From: an uncultured Alphaproteobacteria bacterium
GTDB lineage: Bacteria > Pseudomonadota > Alphaproteobacteria > Caulobacterales > Parvularculaceae
Reading direction: 5' to 3'
Length of the DNA: 14,716 bases
Assembly: GCA_938003575.1 (NCBI GenBank)
Contig: CALKYG010000139.1
Span: 1 to 14,716 of the forward strand
Shown: positions 12,607 to 14,716 of the stretch, piece after piece
Numbering within the stretch: the stretch's first letter is position 1
How the letters are laid out: each line of letters opens with the position of its first letter
Translations under genes and position numbers: made by a program
The notes under the pieces: model-generated
Seen by the model: the letters and a program-made list of their open reading frames with translations, nothing else
Database searches by the model: none
Told to the model about the DNA's origin: nothing

Positions 12607-14385
12607 ATGAGTTTTTGGAAAGCGGTCCGGGGCGCGGGGGTTGCAGGGGCAGGCCTTGCAGCGCTTGTTTTTGCGTCTGCGGCTTATGCGGAGGCCGTGA
12701 ACAAGGGCGACGCCTGGCGCATTTACAAGACCGGCTGGAGTCCTGACGACGAAGACCGCTTTTCGGAATTCGTGCAGGCGATCGGCCGGTCGACCTGCAC
12801 GACGCTCGAATCCTGTCTCGCCGGCGCAGCCAACCCCTATCACATCGACGCCGACCCGGAATTCTTCGGCGATTGCGCCGACATGGCTTACACGCTGCGC
12901 GCTTACTTCGCCTGGAAGAACGGCCTTCCCTTTTCCTATCAAAGCGCAATGCGCACGGCCGACGGCGCGCGCGAGGATTTGCGCTACTCGTCGAACGGCA
13001 ATGTCGTCGCCGCACGGCGCGACGCCGTCGGCGAGAAGCCGGTATCCGCCGCCGCTTATATCGGCCGCATCGGCGGCGAGGTGTCGACGGCGATGTTCAG
13101 GACGCATCCCGACAACGGCGAGGGCGCGCTTTTTGACGATTTCTACCCCGTAAAGATCGACCGCGACGCCGTGCGCCCGGGCGTTCTCGCCTACGACATC
13201 TACGGCCATGTCGGCATCGTCTATGACATTCTCGCCGACGGCCGCATTCTCGTCATCGCCTCGCATCCCGACCGTTCGGTGACGCGAACGACCTATGGTG
13301 CGAACTTCCTTCGCGCCAAACCGGAGCTCGGCGCGGGTCTTAAGGGATGGCGGCCGATCCGCCTTGAAGGGGCGAAAAAGCTCGCGGACGGATCGTTTGC
13401 GGGCGGGCGCATTCGCGGGGCGAGGAACGCCGACATTGAACATTATTCAATGGAGCAGTTCATCGGAAACCGGCCCAATCCGTCCGGCGACTGGCGCTAC
13501 GGAGATTTCGTCGTCAATGGCCGATCGGTCAACTATTACGATTTCGTGCGCCGCAGCCTCGCAGCGCCGGATTTCGTCTACGATCCCGTCGAGGAGCTGC
13601 GCTACGGCATGCAGACGATCTGCGGCGCGGTGCGCGACCGCAAGGTCGCTGTCGAACGCGCGGTCGCCGCAGGCTTCCCGAAAAGGACGCCGCCCAATCG
13701 GCTGCCGCCGAACATATTCGGCACCTATGGCGACTGGGAGAACTATTCAACGCCGTCGCGCGACGCCCGCCTCAAGGTCGCGTTCATCGACCTCAAGCGC
13801 ACGGTCAAGGAGCTTGTCGACCACTTCAACAGCGGCGACAGCGACGTTCGTTATGAGGGCGGCGATCTTCCGCGTGATCTCTGGGAAGCGTACCAGGTCG
13901 AAAAGGACGCCTGCACGTTCACCTATTGGCGCTCCGATGACAGTCGTATACGGATGAATATCGGCCATGTGCAGGACCGCCTCTGGGATCTTTCTTTCGA
14001 TCCCTATCACTGCGCGGAGCGCCGCTGGGGCGCGAGCGGCGTGGAGCTTTCGACCTGCACTGACGACGAACTTAAGTCGCGATGGTACGAGGCGCAGCGG
14101 TGGCTTCGGTATCAGGCCGAACGCACCTATGACGTCCGCATGGATTTCACCGTCGACGAGTTGAAGCCGCCGTCGGAGGCCAGACCTGAAGACGGAGGCC
14201 TCGGCGCCGACGCGCCGGCTGACGCTGATCTGCGCGCCTATCTCGCCAGCCTCAACTCCTTCCCGCTCGCCTCAATCGAGGAAAAGCCGGAGGTCATTCT
14301 CGTCGCCGGCGCACCTGTCGAACCGGAACCGCGCCTTCCCGCCTGGCATTCGAAAATCCTCAACGGATGGACAAAGCCTGAATAG
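12607..14385 (+). CDS. large secreted protein of unknown family with papain-like Cys/His motifs
   Basis: A 592-residue exported protein that I do not recognise as a named family. It begins with a good signal peptide, cut after AYA at about residue 28. The region 88-112 (GDCADMAYTLRAYFAWKNGL, with C90) and 200-222 (GHVGIVYDI with H201, then ILVIASHPDRS with H220 and D222) resemble the nucleophile and histidine motifs of papain-like envelope enzymes such as NlpC/P60 and DUF1287. Residues 260-520 form a second part rich in Trp, Tyr and charged residues, with no domain I can name and cysteines at 339, 436, 469 and 484 that could pair. The C-terminal 70 residues are acidic, proline-rich and low in complexity. 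The start at 12607 is supported by the signal peptide; the ribosome-binding site is weak. It is divergent from qmcA. Confidence 0.88.
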   Translation: MSFWKAVRGAGVAGAGLAALVFASAAYAEAVNKGDAWRIYKTGWSPDDEDRFSEFVQAIGRSTCTTLESCLAGAANPYHIDADPEFFGDCADMAYTLRAYFAWKNGLPFSYQSAMRTADGAREDLRYSSNGNVVAARRDAVGEKPVSAAAYIGRIGGEVSTAMFRTHPDNGEGALFDDFYPVKIDRDAVRPGVLAYDIYGHVGIVYDILADGRILVIASHPDRSVTRTTYGANFLRAKPELGAGLKGWRPIRLEGAKKLADGSFAGGRIRGARNADIEHYSMEQFIGNRPNPSGDWRYGDFVVNGRSVNYYDFVRRSLAAPDFVYDPVEELRYGMQTICGAVRDRKVAVERAVAAGFPKRTPPNRLPPNIFGTYGDWENYSTPSRDARLKVAFIDLKRTVKELVDHFNSGDSDVRYEGGDLPRDLWEAYQVEKDACTFTYWRSDDSRIRMNIGHVQDRLWDLSFDPYHCAERRWGASGVELSTCTDDELKSRWYEAQRWLRYQAERTYDVRMDFTVDELKPPSEARPEDGGLGADAPADADLRAYLASLNSFPLASIEEKPEVILVAGAPVEPEPRLPAWHSKILNGWTKPE

Positions 14386-14403
14386 GCGCGAGCAGGCGTC
14401 GAT

Positions 14404-14439
14404 CCGCCGCATCGCGAATTTGTGGTCTCGCGGCGGCGG
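14404..14439. terminator. strong 12-bp hairpin between two genes
   Basis: CCGCCGC-AT-CGCGA pairs with TCGCG-GCGGCGG around a 10-base loop, giving 12 base pairs with a 2-base bulge on one side. It starts 18 bp after the stop of the 592-residue protein and ends 35 bp before the HIG1 gene. No T-run follows, so it may be a factor-assisted terminator or a stabilising 3' structure. Confidence 0.5.
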
Positions 14440-14474
14440 GTTCCCGTAGTAAGGTTGCGCAAACGGAGCGGTTC

Positions 14475-14684
14475 ATGGACAAACTCGTCTTCTTGCTCAT
14501 TCCGATAGGCCTCGCCGCAACCTTGATTGTGCTCGGCCTCGGCATCTATTCGCTCGCCAAGGGCGGAACATTCGCCAAAGAACACTCAAACAAACTGATG
14601 CGGCTGCGCGTCGTCGCGCAAGGGATCACCATCGTGCTGATGCTGGTCTTTCTCATCCTCATCGGTCGCGGCCCCGGCGCCTGA
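14475..14684 (+). CDS. HIG1-domain twin-transmembrane protein
   Basis: A 69-residue protein with two membrane helices (about residues 4-28 and 46-64) joined by a short basic loop. The loop and second helix carry the HIG1 signature: AKEHSNKLMRLRVVAQG (34-50). Related eukaryotic HIG1/Rcf1 proteins associate with respiratory complexes III and IV; in alphaproteobacteria small HIG1 proteins are common, and a similar respiratory role is inferred rather than shown. GGAG lies 6 bases before the ATG. The window ends 32 bp after the stop, so the next gene is not seen; in many alphaproteobacteria a cobalamin adenosyltransferase gene is a frequent neighbour. Confidence 0.9.
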   Translation: MDKLVFLLIPIGLAATLIVLGLGIYSLAKGGTFAKEHSNKLMRLRVVAQGITIVLMLVFLILIGRGPGA

Positions 14685-14716
14685 TCGCCCCGATTCGCCT
14701 AACGCGTTGAACTGAA

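Noticed and set aside
12583..13443. Long minus-strand open frame opposite the secreted unknown protein
   Set aside because: It is antisense to a gene with a clear signal peptide, and its sequence has the Arg-rich make-up of a frame shadow.
1..14716. Search for tRNA, rRNA, CRISPR arrays, insertion sequences, integrases, toxin-antitoxin or phage-defence genes
   Set aside because: None seen: no regularly spaced repeats, no transposase or integrase motifs, no paired small toxin and antitoxin genes, and no tRNA-like cloverleaf found by eye.

Overview
The window is a GC-rich chromosomal segment, dense with genes, from what looks like an alphaproteobacterium. Pointers are a short HIG1-family twin-membrane protein, a DUF1287 protein, a stand-alone GluQ-type synthetase, a paraslipin/NfeD pair and a perfect TTAA-N7-TTAAC motif of the kind bound by the alphaproteobacterial cell-cycle regulator CtrA. 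The genus cannot be fixed from sequence alone. Nothing resembles a phage, insertion sequence, plasmid, CRISPR array, rRNA or tRNA. Almost every base belongs to a gene; the largest gaps are 267 bp (10713-10979) and 199 bp (12408-12606).

Layout. (1) 1-2210: an unrecognised six-helix membrane protein (minus) is divergent from a short TetR-type regulator that is followed 10 bp later by an EamA/DMT transporter with a TTG start. (2) 2277-4414: a DUF3667 zinc-ribbon membrane protein (minus) is divergent from a GluQRS-type tRNA-Asp queuosine-modifying enzyme that has lost most of its zinc ligands. (3) 4404-6053: an aldo/keto reductase, whose 3' end overlaps that of gluQ, and a secreted DUF1287 protein, both minus. 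(4) 6204-8400: a metallo-beta-lactamase-fold putative lipoprotein, a YccF membrane protein and a GNAT acetyltransferase, all plus. A perfect 7-bp inverted repeat lies between the DUF1287 and metallo-beta-lactamase genes. (5) 8379-10712: a compact minus-strand operon TetR -> SRPBCC/AHSA1 -> YCII -> PhnB-like VOC -> DUF1428, joined by ATGA overlaps or gaps of 10-19 bp. Its promoter is close to consensus (TTGACA-17-TATGGT), carries an 18-bp palindromic operator inside it, and places the probable transcription start at or next to the first ATG, suggesting an autoregulated and perhaps leaderless transcript. (6) 10980-12407: nfeD downstream of a QmcA/paraslipin gene. (7) 12607-14385: a large secreted protein of unknown family with Cys and His motifs like those of papain-like (NlpC/P60, DUF1287) folds, starting 8 bp after the CtrA-like box. 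(8) 14475-14684: a HIG1-domain protein, preceded by a strong hairpin.

The points I would look at first are the uncharacterised 592-residue secreted protein with its CtrA-like box, the TetR-controlled small-enzyme operon with its promoter-operator, and the zinc-site loss in the GluQ enzyme. I found no clear defence or mobile system. The other genes are mostly recognisable housekeeping or accessory families.
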